Of a stretch of DNA of 64,000 bases, positions 12,226 to 23,264 are shown one piece after another (position 1 is the first letter of the stretch; each line of letters starts with the position of its first letter). The position numbers were made by a program, and so were the translations under genes. Below the pieces are notes generated by a model. It was not told where the DNA came from and made no database searches. It worked only from the letters and a program-made list of their open reading frames with translations. The DNA lies in the NCBI RefSeq assembly GCF_000001735.4, contig NC_003071.7:5015151-5079150 (forward strand). Direction: 5' to 3'. The DNA comes from Arabidopsis thaliana. Lineage: Eukaryota > Streptophyta > Magnoliopsida > Brassicales > Brassicaceae.

Positions 12226-13130
12226 TCACTCCTCGCCTTGATCTTGTGAAGCAGTAGCAGTCTTGACCTCCTCTGTTTGATCTTCTGAAGCAGTAGCACC
12301 AGCAGACTCGAGGAAGACGAGAAACCTAGGGTCAGTTTTGGTCAAGTACTTCTTCACCATCCTCAAGTGTTTGATCTCTTCTTGTTGCTCATTAGCAACA
12401 CGCTTGATCTTTGGTTGCTCAGCTTTCACCCGCAATGCCTCTGCCTCACGATGTGCTTGGAGAGTTGCTTGTTCTTCTATCTTGCGATTGGCTTCCTCAA
12501 GATGTGATTGCAAGGAAGTGAAAGCATAACTGCTTCTTGGGTACTTCCGCTTCCCATTAATGACCTCCCTAAGCTTCCCATTCCGAAGTATACGCCTCAC
12601 TCGTTTGTGATAGTTGAGACAAGAGGATTAGTTCTTAAAAGATGAAGTAAGTGATGATACAAAGAAAAAAAGGATTAACCACATTACCTGAAGGAAGATC
12701 TCATCATCCTTCTCTTGAGATAGTTATGATCCATGGGAAGTACCATCAGACCCTTCATCATTCTCAACGGCAGCCAACTTAGCTTCCTTGTTCTTCAAAT
12801 ATGCCTCATGAATTACCTACGCCTTCCTATCAACAAAAGTCCCATCTTTTTTGGTATGAGTCCTAAGAAATATCTCACCAACACTAGGTGGTCTTCTGAG
12901 CTAAATTTCCTGAAATGTTGTTCACAAAACAACAATTCAACTTCTTAAGAAAAAACATTATGTAAATAAACAAGAGTGCTTGATGTAACTTACCATCTCT
13001 TGCTCGATTTATAAGAAAGACTTTGGCCCTGATACATGCTTGTGAGAACCAAGACCATTACGGTCAGACATTCGAGCTGCTGATGTGATTGGAACTCTTG
13101 GCAATGGCTTCTTCTGTGTCTCAATACTCA
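12226..13130 (-). pseudogene. Plant transposase (Ptta/En/Spm) accessory protein, broken
   Basis: The minus strand reads, in order, ARMSDRNGLGSHKHVSGP, then FLRTHTKKDGTFVDRKA and VIHEAYLKNKEAKLAA. The TH-KDGTFVD pattern marks the En/Spm-associated plant transposase domain. Next comes KDDEIFLQ followed by a GTAATG donor-like site, and a last block beginning RRILRNGKLREV with a glutamate-rich coiled coil (about residues 35-85) ending at 12226. Stops interrupt the conserved domain (after DRKA and after SHGS), so it is a pseudogene. In active elements this protein is the TNP1/TnpA-like DNA-binding partner of the transposase. Confidence 0.75.
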
Positions 13131-13564
13131 CACATTTCCTTCCACAATGTCTCTTCAATCCATGGCGGTTGCTAATTGGCTCATTTTGAGCAAGCCTTAG
13201 AAACCATGTCCTTCATACGCAGCTAACATATTTTGTAGAATTTCTCTTCAATTATACCGGTTAGTGATGGATGTCATGTGTGTGTTTTCTACAAAAAAAA
13301 GAGGAGAGTTTGATGTTAGTGATCAAACAACGAAACCAAACCAAATGGATATAGACAATAGTAAAAGATTAACAGGAGATAGAAGTTTACGTGAATTCGA
13401 GGAAGTATTTATGTCTTTTTCAGTAGATACACAGCTCCAACTGTAAAAATGGCCCATCAAACTTGTTTGTGAATACCTTTGCAATCTTCCAGGTCAACTT
13501 AATTACCATTGTCGTGACCAAATCTACAATTACATAAACCAATTAGAAGACCTAATCAACTTAG

Positions 13565-13751
13565 CATCTATATACATACACATATTACTCAATATTACCC
13601 CTAAACGTAATCTACACAGCTTACCATATACACACCCAATCAACTTAGCATCTATATACACACACATTACTCAATATTAACCCTAAAACCTAATCTACTC
13701 AGCTTACCATATACACACATAATCAACTTCGCATCTATATACACAACTTAG
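13565..13751 (+). repeat. Tandem repeat, 83-84-bp unit, 2.2 copies
   Basis: Units start at CATCTATATACA (13565, 13649, 13732), share TTACTCAATATTA and CAGCTTACCATATACACAC, and include AACCCTAAA-type strings. The array sits inside the CACTA interior and is non-coding. Confidence 0.85.
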
Positions 13752-14139
13752 CAACTCTCCCTAATATATGCAACTTACCATTGGGTTTCAAGCTCAAATG
13801 TGGGAGATATGACCGTCGTATACTTCTCACGGCTTGGGTGGAGAAGCAACTCATGAAGAGCTGTAAGTGAATCTTCCAGGAGAGGAGATTCCCTTCCAAC
13901 ATCAGCCTCAAACTTAGCTTCCTCATCTTCATCTTCCTCTGCGTGTGAGTTTTAAGCTTGAACGATGTGATGTGATAAAGAGGCTCGAGGTGGCGGTTTT
14001 GACGCTTGCTGAGGTGTAGTATTTTGATATGATCATGGAAAACGAAAAGGACTTGGAACATAATGAAGAGCTTGTAGCCGATGAGGAGGTTAAAGATGAC
14101 GAGCAGCTTGAACCTGAGGATGAGCTTGTAGGTGAAAAG

Positions 14140-14870
14140 GAGTATGGAAAATATGATATCTTAATCTCATTGGTTTTGATACATGATCATCAAATGGGCA
14201 TGTGTCTCATTTGTACTCTTTTTCCCTTGTGAAGTTTTGTCCCAATGGGTTTTCTTGACAAGGTTTTTAATGAGGCAAATGATTCAAATTCAAATCACCT
14301 ATTTGTTGATCAACATCATGGCATAACTTTCAGAACTTGGCGTCAAAGAATATATATCAAGTCCAAGTCATTTTATGTCCATTACAAGCCCAAGAAGAGC
14401 CCAAACCAAGTGGTTAATTTGATGGTCAAGAGGAATGACGAAAATAGAATATTAAGGGTCATCTTTGAAGCCAAAGGGTCTTTTCTATTTCAAATTATAT
14501 CTTTAATTATTATGTTATGTTTCTAGGCAGCCTTGGAGTATGTTCCAAAACTTGTCTCTTTCTCTTCTCTTCTTCTTCTCTTTATAAACTCTTGTAATCT
14601 CTTATGAGAACCTATATTTCTTTTAATCAAAAACCTTTTCTAAGAAGATCATCTTGTTGGTGTGTATATCCAGCAAACCCTTAGTCTCTTTTGGTGCGTA
14701 TATCCAAAGGATCTAAGTTTCGGTATCTTGAAGCTCTTCCGCAAGCTTCTGTGATATCCATCGACTCATTCAAATATATCCATCATCACGGCTTCACAGC
14801 CACATCTATCCCTTTCTCAACTTAAGAGTGTCGAGTCCTTGGGAGGATCTCATCAGATTTGATGCTTCCC
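14140..14870 (+). mobile_element. Copia LTR-like block nested in the CACTA element
   Basis: It contains the string CTTTTTCCCTTGTGAAGTTT followed by TTGTCCCAATGGGTTTTC and AAGGTTTTTAATGAGGCAA. These are a recognisable signature at the 3' UTR/LTR of many plant copia elements. After it come TATAAACTCTTGTAATC, a T-rich leader and terminal-like sequence. Exact ends and a second copy were not found, so it may be a solo LTR or fragment. A weak frame through it (14245-14526) is not regarded as a gene. Confidence 0.55.
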
Positions 14871-15505
14871 GTTGAACCGGCGCTGGAGACTAATTGGAGG
14901 CTTTCCGTCAAACCGCCGCTGGAGATTGTTTCGACATGGAGGCTAGACGATGAACAGATCCTCCAGATCTAGGTTGAGTGGATCTGGATGCTCGAAATGG
15001 AGTCGATCCAGATCCGGGAGGAGATCCTTCGCCTGACTGGAAAAGTTGCGTCGGAAGAGGATAATCCTTGACGGTTGGACCCGTTGGAGGCTGTGCAATC
15101 GGCTCTCGTTCAGAATCTTGAAGCGGGGTTTAACGATTTGCCGACGTGAACACGTACTGGGTCGGAAGACCCATGGATCCTCAATTCAAGGTCTTTGATT
15201 CAACTCGTACATGCTGGGAAGAAGTGGGTCAATTTGGGGGGGGGGGGAATCTTCGATCCCCTTCCTCTTCCTCTCTTGCCTTTTTCACCACGAGTCTTTC
15301 ATTAATGAAGCGTTCAATTGAGAGATTGAGAGGATTGATGAAGAATTGGGATCAAATCGGTAAAAGGGATTAGGGTTAGGGTTCGTCGAAAGAGAAGGAA
15401 AGGGGATTAAGTTTAGGATTACGCAAGAAAAGAGTTTATATACTTTGGGTTAATGGGCTCTTATTACTGGATCAAGCCGGTAAAAGCCCAATTAATTGTC
15501 AAAAT
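14871..15505 (+). other. GC-richer coding-like stretch of unknown origin inside CACTA
   Basis: Repeated phrases such as GGCGCTGGAGAC.AATTGGAGG and GCCGCTGGAGATTG, and a reading phrase WMLEMESIQIREEILRLTG, look coding but are cut by stops. A second short frame (NTYWVGRPMDPQFKVFDSTR, about 15149-15208) follows, then a run of about 13 G bases near 15236-15248. It may be host sequence captured by the CACTA element. I could not name it. Confidence 0.35.
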
Positions 15506-15756
15506 ATAATAAATGAGTCGCTAAATAGTAGTTGTAATTTGCGACCTATTAGCGACTAAGTTAATCAGTCTCAAATTCAAGACTGATTAGCGACTAATAT
15601 ATAATATTGACTACTTAGTCGCTAATACGTCACTATTTAGTCGCCAAAGTTAACGACTACTTAATCAGTCGCCTAATTAAGTTGATAATACCGTGTTTTC
15701 TTGTAGTACTGCATCTTCAATGTCTCTCATGGATGAGCTGAAAGAGTTAGATCTAC

Positions 15757-17290
15757 TAGGCCTGGGCACAAGGCAAGTACTTGCTATTTTACAAGTACTT
15801 GTGACCCGCCTTGACTCTTACGAGTAATTGACATTTGAGCTTGATACTTGACTCGTTTGAGCAAGTACTTGCTAGAACTAGTTCTCGTCCAAAATTTTGT
15901 TACTTGCAAGTAACTTGACCCGGCCTGTTGGCTTGTTACTTGCAAGCTACTTGTTACTTGAAGTCTCATACATATTACAAAACATGAGTTCTAAAAATCA
16001 CAAAACATTAAAGTTCTAAACATCTTAAAATCACAACACATTCAAAGTTCTAAAAGATAAGCATCTTTAAAACAACAACTTGGTTCAAATTGAAATCGTT
16101 CTTATCTAATTATCTTTCTTCTTGAATTCTTGAATCTCTTTTTTGCCTATAAATAAAACCACCATAACAAATATATGTATTAGTGTTACGCTTTAAAACC
16201 AAACTTGAAAATCACGAAGTATTCCCATGCCTTTTATTCTTCCTCCAAACTCAAACCCACTCCTTGCACCAAATTTCCATAAGAATTTGAAGTTACAAAT
16301 TCTGTTAAAACAACATAAAAATTGTAAATTCACATTTAAATGAAAACAATCATATATAACGTAAGGATAAGTGTATAGTGTTAGTGTCTACCTTGTTCCA
16401 GAATTTCAAGTTGTTCAATCATCCTCCAACAAACTTTGTTCATAATCGTTACAAATCCAGTCTTGAGGGCATATTAGAACCTCAACAAGTCTTGGGGTTA
16501 GAGAACTGCGAAAAGGATCTATAACCCGACCACTTGTACTGAACGCTGACTCAGAAGCAACAGTTAAAACCGGTATAGCCAATAGATCTCTAGCCATTAG
16601 AGACGAAATCTTATATTTTGATCCTCTCTTTTTCCACCACAGTAATATATCAAACTTTGGATCTGATCTCAGAACACAAGCATCAACTAAATAGCTTTCT
16701 AGTTCTGATTGACCATCAATATTATCTTCACTTTCTTCATGTATATCAATCAAGGAATCAAGGTCATTTATTTCTGGAGCCTCTACAACAACTTCTGAAG
16801 GACCTTCAGCTTGGCTAGTTTGCATTGAAGAACCAGAAACTTTATCTTCATAAAGTTTAAACATCTTCTCCAGAACCAAGTATATTTTTATAATCAAAGC
16901 TTCAGCTATGCTGTTAACATCATCAGCATAGCTCTCACAAATTAACCAACTGACATACTTCATTTTATATCGTGGATCCATAACACAAGCAATAAAAATA
17001 ACCAAGTTCATGTTCTCCATATCTCCTCAATATTTATCAAACTTAGCCTTCATCTTAATAGTCATTGCCATTTGATTAGGATCAGCTTTGTCCAGCCGTA
17101 ACTTTTGTAATATATCCTTCAGATACAAATTCCTAGTAACGTAACGAGTTGCTACAATTCTCACTGTTGCATCATAAAAGAACTTGAGAATAGGTGTATA
17201 TGTCACTGCATAATCCCAATCTGCTTCAGTTGGAACTCCTTCTAACTTCCCAAGTTCACTCACATATTTATCATCTTCTAACTCAAGCAT
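15757..17290 (-). mobile_element. Truncated hAT transposon with ACTTGCAAGT subterminal repeats
   Basis: The left end starts TAGGCCTGGGCAC, a hAT-type terminus, followed to about 15965 by many copies of AAGTACTTG/ACTTGCAAGT that resemble subterminal transposase sites. The transposase pseudogene lies beyond. The opposite terminus is absent: at about 17288 sequence switches directly to LINE ORF1. Confidence 0.75.
16415..17290 (-). pseudogene. hAT transposase, C-terminal half
   Basis: The upstream frame (17290-17027) has LEGVPTEADWDYAVTYTPIL and LKFFYDATVRIVATRYVTRN, the RNase H-like middle part of plant RICESLEEPER/DAYSLEEPER-type hAT transposases. The second frame (17020-16415) has CVMDPRYKMKYVSW and then the hAT dimerisation domain: FDILLWWKKRGSKYKIS, LLAIPVLTVASESAFSTSGR, VEVLICPQDWI. 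An in-frame stop at the boundary (after KFDKY) separates the two. The BED zinc finger and N-terminal catalytic part are missing, so it is inactive. Low sequence decay in the C-terminal domain suggests moderate age. Confidence 0.9.
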
Positions 17291-19500
17291 CTACTGGGTG
17301 AAGGTGATTTGGTGAAAATTTCAGATCAGGAAAATGACGACCTTATTGAAGAGAACACCATGAGTGTGGTGGTGAGGTGTCTCAACCCGACAGTTCATAA
17401 AGTTGGCGGCTTTGTTAAAGCTTTACCACCTGATATAACCCTGTTTTTACTGATTTTATTTATTTTTTAGGATAAGGATTTTGAGTCTTTATGTTATTTT
17501 TCGAGTCTTTTTAATGTCTATTCAGGTATTCTGTCAAGTGGGACAACAATGGAGATGAGGAGACATTTTGGAACAAGAGCTAAGGAAAAGGAAACTAAGA
17601 ACGATTTCAGATTCCAGATTCAGAGGGAGTGTCCATCGACACCATTTTTCGGCCCAGAAAAGTCCATGGTGCTTTCAAGTTAACCGAAGTGGAAATTTGC
17701 CCCAAAAGACTTCCCTATTTGCATTATTAGTCCTTGGACGTTTTATAGGGTTTATATATAGTTTTAGAGTTCATTGTTTAGACCTAAGTTGCTTTTATCA
17801 AGTTCTTTACAATCCCTATTTTCATAGAGACATTAGATATTCATCCCTTGTTCTTTAGAGATTCATTTAGTGCTCAATACAGTGAAGAGATCCCTTCATT
17901 CTCCAATCTTATGTGTTTATGCTTTGTATATCAAATATGTTGCTTGTTTCATTCAATATGTCTGAGTAGTTTGCTTGTTAGGAATAAAGTTTCTCATTAG
18001 GGATTCATATGGTTTAGTAGATCGCCCCTTTGCTAGGTTATGTGTAGAATTCTTCATCTTTGATTATTCTTAATGCTAGATCTAGAGAAATTAACTAGAT
18101 CTTGAACCAAGACAATAGATATGCCCACCATAAGTATCTGTAGTTGGATATATTATTTGGTGAGTCTGGTTTAGAGGTGTGTAATAAGAATCGGCCTATC
18201 TACTAAGGTGAACAATTGAAGTCGTTTAGAATGCATGTTTAGGTTAAAGATCTCTCGGATTCTCCGGTTATTCTTAGCTATAGGCATAGGGAGTTTTGCG
18301 GAACACCACATGTTATTCCATAATTAGAGTTTGAGTTTAAGAATGGTTCGATAACAACCTAGCTTTCATTAGATCTACTAACCAATAGTTTTTTGAGAAT
18401 ACGCTGTTTCCTAGCTCTTTATTTCATCGTTTACAACCAATCAATTTGCTGTCTTTTTACTTTGTTTACTTTTTATTTTCAATCATTCCCTACTAGCTTA
18501 ATCTTGATATTTGATTCATTGTGCGAACAAAAGAAATTTGAAGAAATTTGACCCTTAAATACTGCAACCGATCTCTTATTTGAGAGAGTAGGTTTAAGGC
18601 AATTTGAACCATATCACCACCTATTTGGGGAATGGAGGATAGAGTGAGGGAAAGAGGGGTAGGCGACGACCGTGTTCAGTTCATCTTTGAAAACGAAGGG
18701 GATCTGTACCATGTGCTCTACCGTTGTCCATGGTTCTTCAGTGGCCGGATAGTCACCTTCGATCAATGGAAGCCAAACCCAAGGCCCTATTTCCTGAAAA
18801 GAATATTATTTTGTGTTCGAATTAAAGGAATCCCCATTGACTAGTTGAAGAAGCAAACAGTGAATAGCATCATAGGTCCTTTAGGGAAAATTGATGTTGT
18901 GGAATTACATGCCAAAAACTCTCCTGCTCTAGAATATGTGAGAGCGAGAGTTTGGATTAACGCTAATGAGCCACTACAATAGGTTAAGACAGCAAGCTTT
19001 AAGTCAAGGTAAGTGACTTAGATTGAACTCGTGTAATGAAACATTGTTAAAAGTGTGCTTTCTCTGTAAAAGGCTTACTCATGATAAATCGGCTTGTTCC
19101 TACGAAGTTGTTGATCAACCACCTGAAAAAAGCAAGGTCTTTGAGAAGGACGGAACCGGCAAAACCGAAAGGAAAAGGCAAGGGTGAGATGGATAATGAG
19201 GGACCATAAAAAAACCAGCCAATTCAAAAGAAAGGCAGGGTTTCTTCTTCTAAATCTGTTAAAGATAGACACAATTGGAATGGCTCTCCTGATAGTCAGA
19301 TTCAGCAGGTTTGGAGACCAATTAGAAGAGTGCACGAAACCCCTGCAAAAGCTATGGATTATCAGAGTCTAGAGGATAGTCAAACAAATCAGAGCAAACG
19401 GCGAAGGTCTAACACCAGTGGAAAGATATCCAGTAAGAGAGCAAGAGTGGGATCATGAGAAACTCTGCATCACTCACCATCAGTCTTTGAGAGACTGGGA
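17291..19500 (+). pseudogene. LINE ORF1 (DUF4283 and zinc-knuckle domain), interrupted
   Basis: The frame opens LGEGDLVKISDQENDDLIEE and runs through VVVRCLNPTVHKVGGFVKAL to PP. It resumes after the solo LTR as PIWGMEDRVRERG, then FENEGDLYHVLYRCPWFFSG and VTFDQWKPNP: the DUF4283 domain of plant LINE ORF1. A stop follows GIPID. Further on a CCHC knuckle is readable (CFLCKRLTHDKSAC, about 19053-19094), then basic, serine-rich sequence up to about 19460. ORF1 proteins bind the LINE RNA. Stops and frame changes after the DUF domain show decay. The solo LTR accounts for 17431-18616. Confidence 0.8.
17431..18616 (+). mobile_element. Solo gypsy-type LTR inserted in LINE ORF1, 5-bp TSD
   Basis: It begins TGATATAACC, ends ACCATATCA, and is flanked by exact CCACC duplications (17426-17430 and 18617-18621). 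No internal region is present, so it is a solo LTR left by recombination. Excising it with one TSD copy rejoins the LINE frame as KALPPIWGMED. It carries GTGTCCATCGACACC, and TTTATATATAG near 17750 as a possible TATA box. A reverse-oriented relative lies at 7874-8877. Confidence 0.92.
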
Positions 19501-19792
19501 ATCCGGGTGAGGGTATGAAGAACCTAGAAAGAAAAGGCTCCAATGAGAAAACAAAGCAGTCTCCTACAGTGTATGAGCGTCTAGACTCTCAGGACTCTTC
19601 ATCTAGTACTCAAATTCAATCGAAATCAGTTCACTCTAGTCATTATGCTCTTGTTGCAGCTTCATTTTCGAATCATTATGCCTCCATGATGGCAGCAAAT
19701 CGTCCAAGTTCCTATGGTGCAGCACATTGGAATGATAGTGAAATTAATTTGAAAGAAGGGTTGATGGTTAATTCCAACCCTTCAAACTCTCA

Positions 19793-20366
19793 ATGAGGAT
19801 ATTGAGTTGGTACTGTAAGGGGGTGGCGAATACCCCTACAGTTCGATACCTAAGGGAATTACGTGGTCAATATTTCCCGGAGGTTATATTCCCTTGTGAG
19901 ACTAAAAATAAGAGAAGTTATTTAGAGAATGTGGTAGGTCACCTGGGTTATTTTGATTTGCATATAGTTGATCCAATTGGCAAAAGTGGAGGTCTACCTT
20001 TAATGTGGAAGGAGAGTGTTAATATCAGGATTCTTGTGTCAAACAAAAGAATGATTGATGCTCAAGGTGGGGTGACAGGACAAGGATTTTTACTTGACAT
20101 GTGTATATGGTGAGCCAGTCCAAAGTGAAAGAGGGGAGCTGTCGGAGAAACTCTCTAGAATGGGTCTGAACAGAAATCAACCTTGGATGATGTCAAGAGA
20201 GTTTAATGAGTTGATTGATCCGACAGAGAAAATTGGAGGAGCAAGAAAAAAATATTCCACCTGTATGAAGTTTAGGCAGTTGTTACATGCATGTGGCTTA
20301 TGGGAGGTTAAACATCTAGGATACCAATTTTCTTGGTTTGGTAATCGAAACGATGAGTTGGTTTAG
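19793..20366 (+). pseudogene. LINE ORF2 endonuclease domain (EEP/APE-like)
   Basis: It starts MRILSWYCKGVANTPTVRYL, the typical start of plant LINE ORF2 (normally LSWNCxG, so the metal-binding Asn is replaced by Tyr). It continues with PEVIFPCETK (usually LxET, the catalytic Glu retained) and KSGGLPLMWK. A frameshift at about 20098 leads to CVYGEPVQSERGELSEKLSR and NQPWMMSREFNELIDPTEK (usually GDFN, here REFN). A TAG follows NRNDELV. The endonuclease nicks target DNA for target-primed reverse transcription; with these substitutions it is inactive. Confidence 0.85.
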
Positions 20367-21783
20367 TGTAGGCCTGATACGACATTCGCTAACCAATAAT
20401 GGATAGAATTATTCCCAAAAGCTCATGTGACATATCCCCAAAATGTTTGATCGGATCATAGTCTATTAATAAATAGTTTAATGGATATGGAATGGAAACC
20501 TTGGGCTAGGTTTAAGTATGATAAACGATGGGTTCAAAGAAACAGATTTGTGGATCTAATGGCTGGGTTTTGGAGGCACAATGTGAGCAGTAAAGATACA
20601 CCAATGATGGATAATCTTAGTGGCTGTAGAAAGGAGATTTCAAAGTGAAAGAGACAAACCAAACCCAGCTAAGCTTTAAGAATCCAAGAGCTTCAATTCC
20701 GGATTGATGTGGCCACAAGACAACAGCCTTTTAATCCTCAACTCCTAAAAGAGTTGAGAAAAGAGATTAACAAAGAGTATTACCAAGAAGAGCAGTTTTG
20801 AAACCAAAAAGCAGATTAACCTGAGTAGTTTTCACGCTGCCACAAAAAACTGAAGAGCACTGAAACACATCCAAAAGCTGATAGATGACGAGGGTAAGGA
20901 ATGGCACAACGATGTGCATTGAGGTTGAGTTGCTGAAACATATTTCAAGAAATTGTTTGCTTCAGAAGACGTGGGAGATCAATTACAAGAGATGGCATAA
21001 GTTGCATCGGTTGTTAATGACCAAATGAATGAAGTCCTTTTAGCTCCAGTTACAATTGAGGAGGTGAGAAGAGCAATGTTTGACATCAATCCCACCAAAT
21101 GTCCAGGACTTGATGGTATGACGGGCTACCTCTATCAACCATTCTGGGGAAGCATGGGAACTCAACTCACGGACATGGTGCAATGCTTTTTCAAGACGGG
21201 CTGTATTGAAAAGGATATGAACAAGACAAACATTTGCCTCATCCCAAAAAAATGTAGGGCTGATAGATTAGTCGACTTCACACCTACAAACCTCTGCAAT
21301 ATAATTAATCTACAAAATTTATTGGGAAACTTCTGGCTACCAGATTGAAGAAGGTGATTCCTCTTATCATATCGTAATCTCAAGCAGCTTTTTTCAAAGG
21401 GAGACTCATCAGTGACAACATTCTAGTGGCCCACGAGTTACTCCACGCTCTCGGCTCCAACAGCAAATGCTCGGAGGAGTTCATCGCCTATGAGCGTGTG
21501 GAATGGGCTTTTCTAAAAGACACCATGTTAACTTTGGGTTTGAATACAAAATGAATCATTCTTATAATAGAGTGTGTTAGTTCAGTGCGATATCAGGTTT
21601 TTATAAATAAATCTCTGCATGGTGAAATTGTGCATAACTTTTGGAAAGAATATACTAGAAGGAAGGTGTGAAATTAAAAGGAAGCTGGGAATCGATCAAG
21701 AAGGTGGGTAAGAGTCTACTTCTGTCTTCTCAAATCTTTCAAAGGCTCCAATGTATTAGTCCTTAATTATCTAAGAGAAAGAC
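20367..21783 (+). pseudogene. LINE ORF2 linker and reverse transcriptase, deleted
   Basis: After the endonuclease the frame is broken but alignable (WKPWARFKYDKRWVQRN-like text). At 21025 RT begins: APVTIEEVRRAMFDINPTKC, PGLDGMTGYLYQPFW, NKTNICLIPKK. Next come FFKGRLISDNI-like and LHALGSNSKCSEEFIAYERVEW-like segments in shifting frames. The stretch that should carry the F/YADD catalytic motif is absent: sequence jumps from a SLHGEIV phrase to KLGIDQEGG-like text at about 21680. The Harbinger insertion then interrupts NYLRERLK-QRMSSWQN. Confidence 0.8.
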
Positions 21784-22084
21784 TTAGGGCATCTCCAATG
21801 GTTACCTTCAAATATTTCTTCAAAATTAGAGTTTCTTCAAATTTGAAGGCAAAAATGAAGCAATACTTTTCCAATGGTTTCCTTCATTTTATGCTTCAAA
21901 AAGAATATTCTAAAGTATATTCCATCTCTATTTTATTATTAATTATTAATATACCCTTTACTTTCTAAACTTATGAACTTTAACTCATTTGTTTAATAAG
22001 TAGCAAATAGTCCAACAATTTTATTTACAATACATTATTTTAAAGAAAATCACATTACATAACATTAATTAAAAATATATATTT

Positions 22085-22351
22085 ATGATACAAAGTAAGA
22101 ACTATGCTTTGAAAGAATTGAAAGCAGACAACAAAATGTTATTTCAAGACTTGAATTCTATAGAAGATCCAGAGATTTGTGCATATGTTCAAGCCAAAAA
22201 AGCTCGTATTTTACAGAAAAGAAATGAACAACAGAATCAACAAGCTTGGACTTCATCAACCTCATTTGGGAAAATTTTTAATTATCTTATGGATCCGGAA
22301 TCGAACTTCCAGAGTATTAAGTTTTTAATCTATGTTATGTTATGTTTTTGA
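22085..22351 (+). pseudogene. Harbinger accessory (NAM-associated/Myb-like) ORF, C-terminal remnant
   Basis: The frame reads ALKELKADNKMLFQDLNSIE and PEICAYVQAKKARILQKRNEQ then NQQAWTSSTSFGK. This is the C-terminal coiled-coil part of the trihelix/Myb-like protein encoded by plant PIF/Harbinger elements, which helps bring the transposase to DNA. The DNA-binding N-terminus is absent. The frame ends in unrelated AT-rich sequence, so the true C-terminus is close to FNYLMDPES. Confidence 0.6.
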
Positions 22352-23133
22352 TATTTAATATCAGTATTAATTATGTATTTTAAGTTTTATATTGGGTTTG
22401 TTGTTTGTTTTTCCATTTAATATAAATTGTTTTTACATTTTAGTTTGATTGGATTAAAATAAAAGAAATAATTTGTTTAGTATAAAATAAATACTTGTTA
22501 TAATTTAAAGGATCATTTTGTAAATAATAAAGTTCACCTTCAAAAAATGAAGATGCGAATAGTGTACCTTGAAATATGAAGATTCACTGTTCAATTCTTC
22601 ATCTACATATACATTTTTGCAGCCATTTTGTGAAATAAATCTTGTAGTTGAGACTTATTTACAATGGCTGCCACTAGATTTTAATGTTTGTTTTTGATAA
22701 TTAGAAAAAAAATCTTTGATTAAATATTTGACATTTAACAATTTTCCCTAAATCTCTTCACATTAACTACACGATTAGTTACTAAAATAAAACTTCCAAA
22801 ATATTTAATATCATTTAATTACTACAAAATTATAATTTTTGATATTGCTTTTCTCCATGACTATAAGAATTCGATTATAATCATCAAACCGCAGAGATAT
22901 TTGATAGCATTTAATTACTACAAAATTACAAAATATTTAGACAATAATTCATAAACATATCATAAATAAGATCAACATTAATAAAATAAATGGTTTTTTT
23001 ACGGGACACGTTGGCAGGACGGGTTTGACAGGACGTTACTTAATAACAATTGTAAACTATAAAATAAAAATATTTTATCGATAGATACAATTTGCAAACT
23101 TTTATGTATACTAACTTTAAAAAATAAATTGTT

Positions 23134-23163
23134 CCCGCGGTGTACCGCGGGTTAAAATCTAGT
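23134..23163 (+). mobile_element. Helitron 3' terminus inside the Harbinger element
   Basis: CCCGCGGT-GT-ACCGCGGG is a perfect 8-bp-stem palindrome followed by TTAAAAT, CTAG and T, the canonical Helitron end of Brassicaceae. Past the T, sequence resumes TTTGAAGATAAAAATGAAGC, which mirrors the Harbinger left arm. A Helitron therefore inserted into the Harbinger element after it formed. The Helitron 5' end was not located. Confidence 0.75.
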
Positions 23164-23264
23164 TTTGAAGATAAAAATGAAGCGCTATTGGAGAAGAATT
23201 CTTTATTTTTCACTTTAAAATGAACGAAAAGGTGAAAAATAAAGTACCATTGGAGATGGTCTTA

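Larger units (their letters stand above)
11678..15708. mobile_element. Decayed CACTA (En/Spm) transposon
   Basis: The right end reads GTGTTTTCTTGTAGTA, the reverse of TACTACAAGAAAACAC; CACTACAAGAAAA is the CACTA terminus, so one base differs. Both flanks are packed with subterminal repeats of TAGTCGCTAAA/AGCGACTA type (about 11683-11990 and 15510-15690), which in En/Spm bind the TnpA-like protein. Between them is an En/Spm accessory gene in pieces, a nested copia LTR-like block and a tandem repeat. The left TIR is missing, apparently lost where the copia LTR joins. No main transposase (TnpD-like) domain remains. Confidence 0.8.
21787..23261. mobile_element. PIF/Harbinger-type transposon with TTA target duplication
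   Basis: The ends GGGCATCTCCAATGGT and ACCATTGGAGATGGTC are inverted repeats differing by two bases. They are flanked by TTA on both sides (21784-21786 and 23262-23264), the PIF/Harbinger rule. Removing the element with one TTA restores the LINE reading NYLRERLKQRMSSWQN. The 1475-bp body keeps a fragment of the Harbinger Myb/trihelix-like ORF and contains a Helitron 3' end. No DDE transposase remains. Confidence 0.92.

Noticed and set aside
14029..14232. Acidic repeat-like frame (EELVADEEVKDDEQLEPEDE)
   Set aside because: Short, overlaps the start of the copia LTR-like block and has no partner exon; composition is low complexity.
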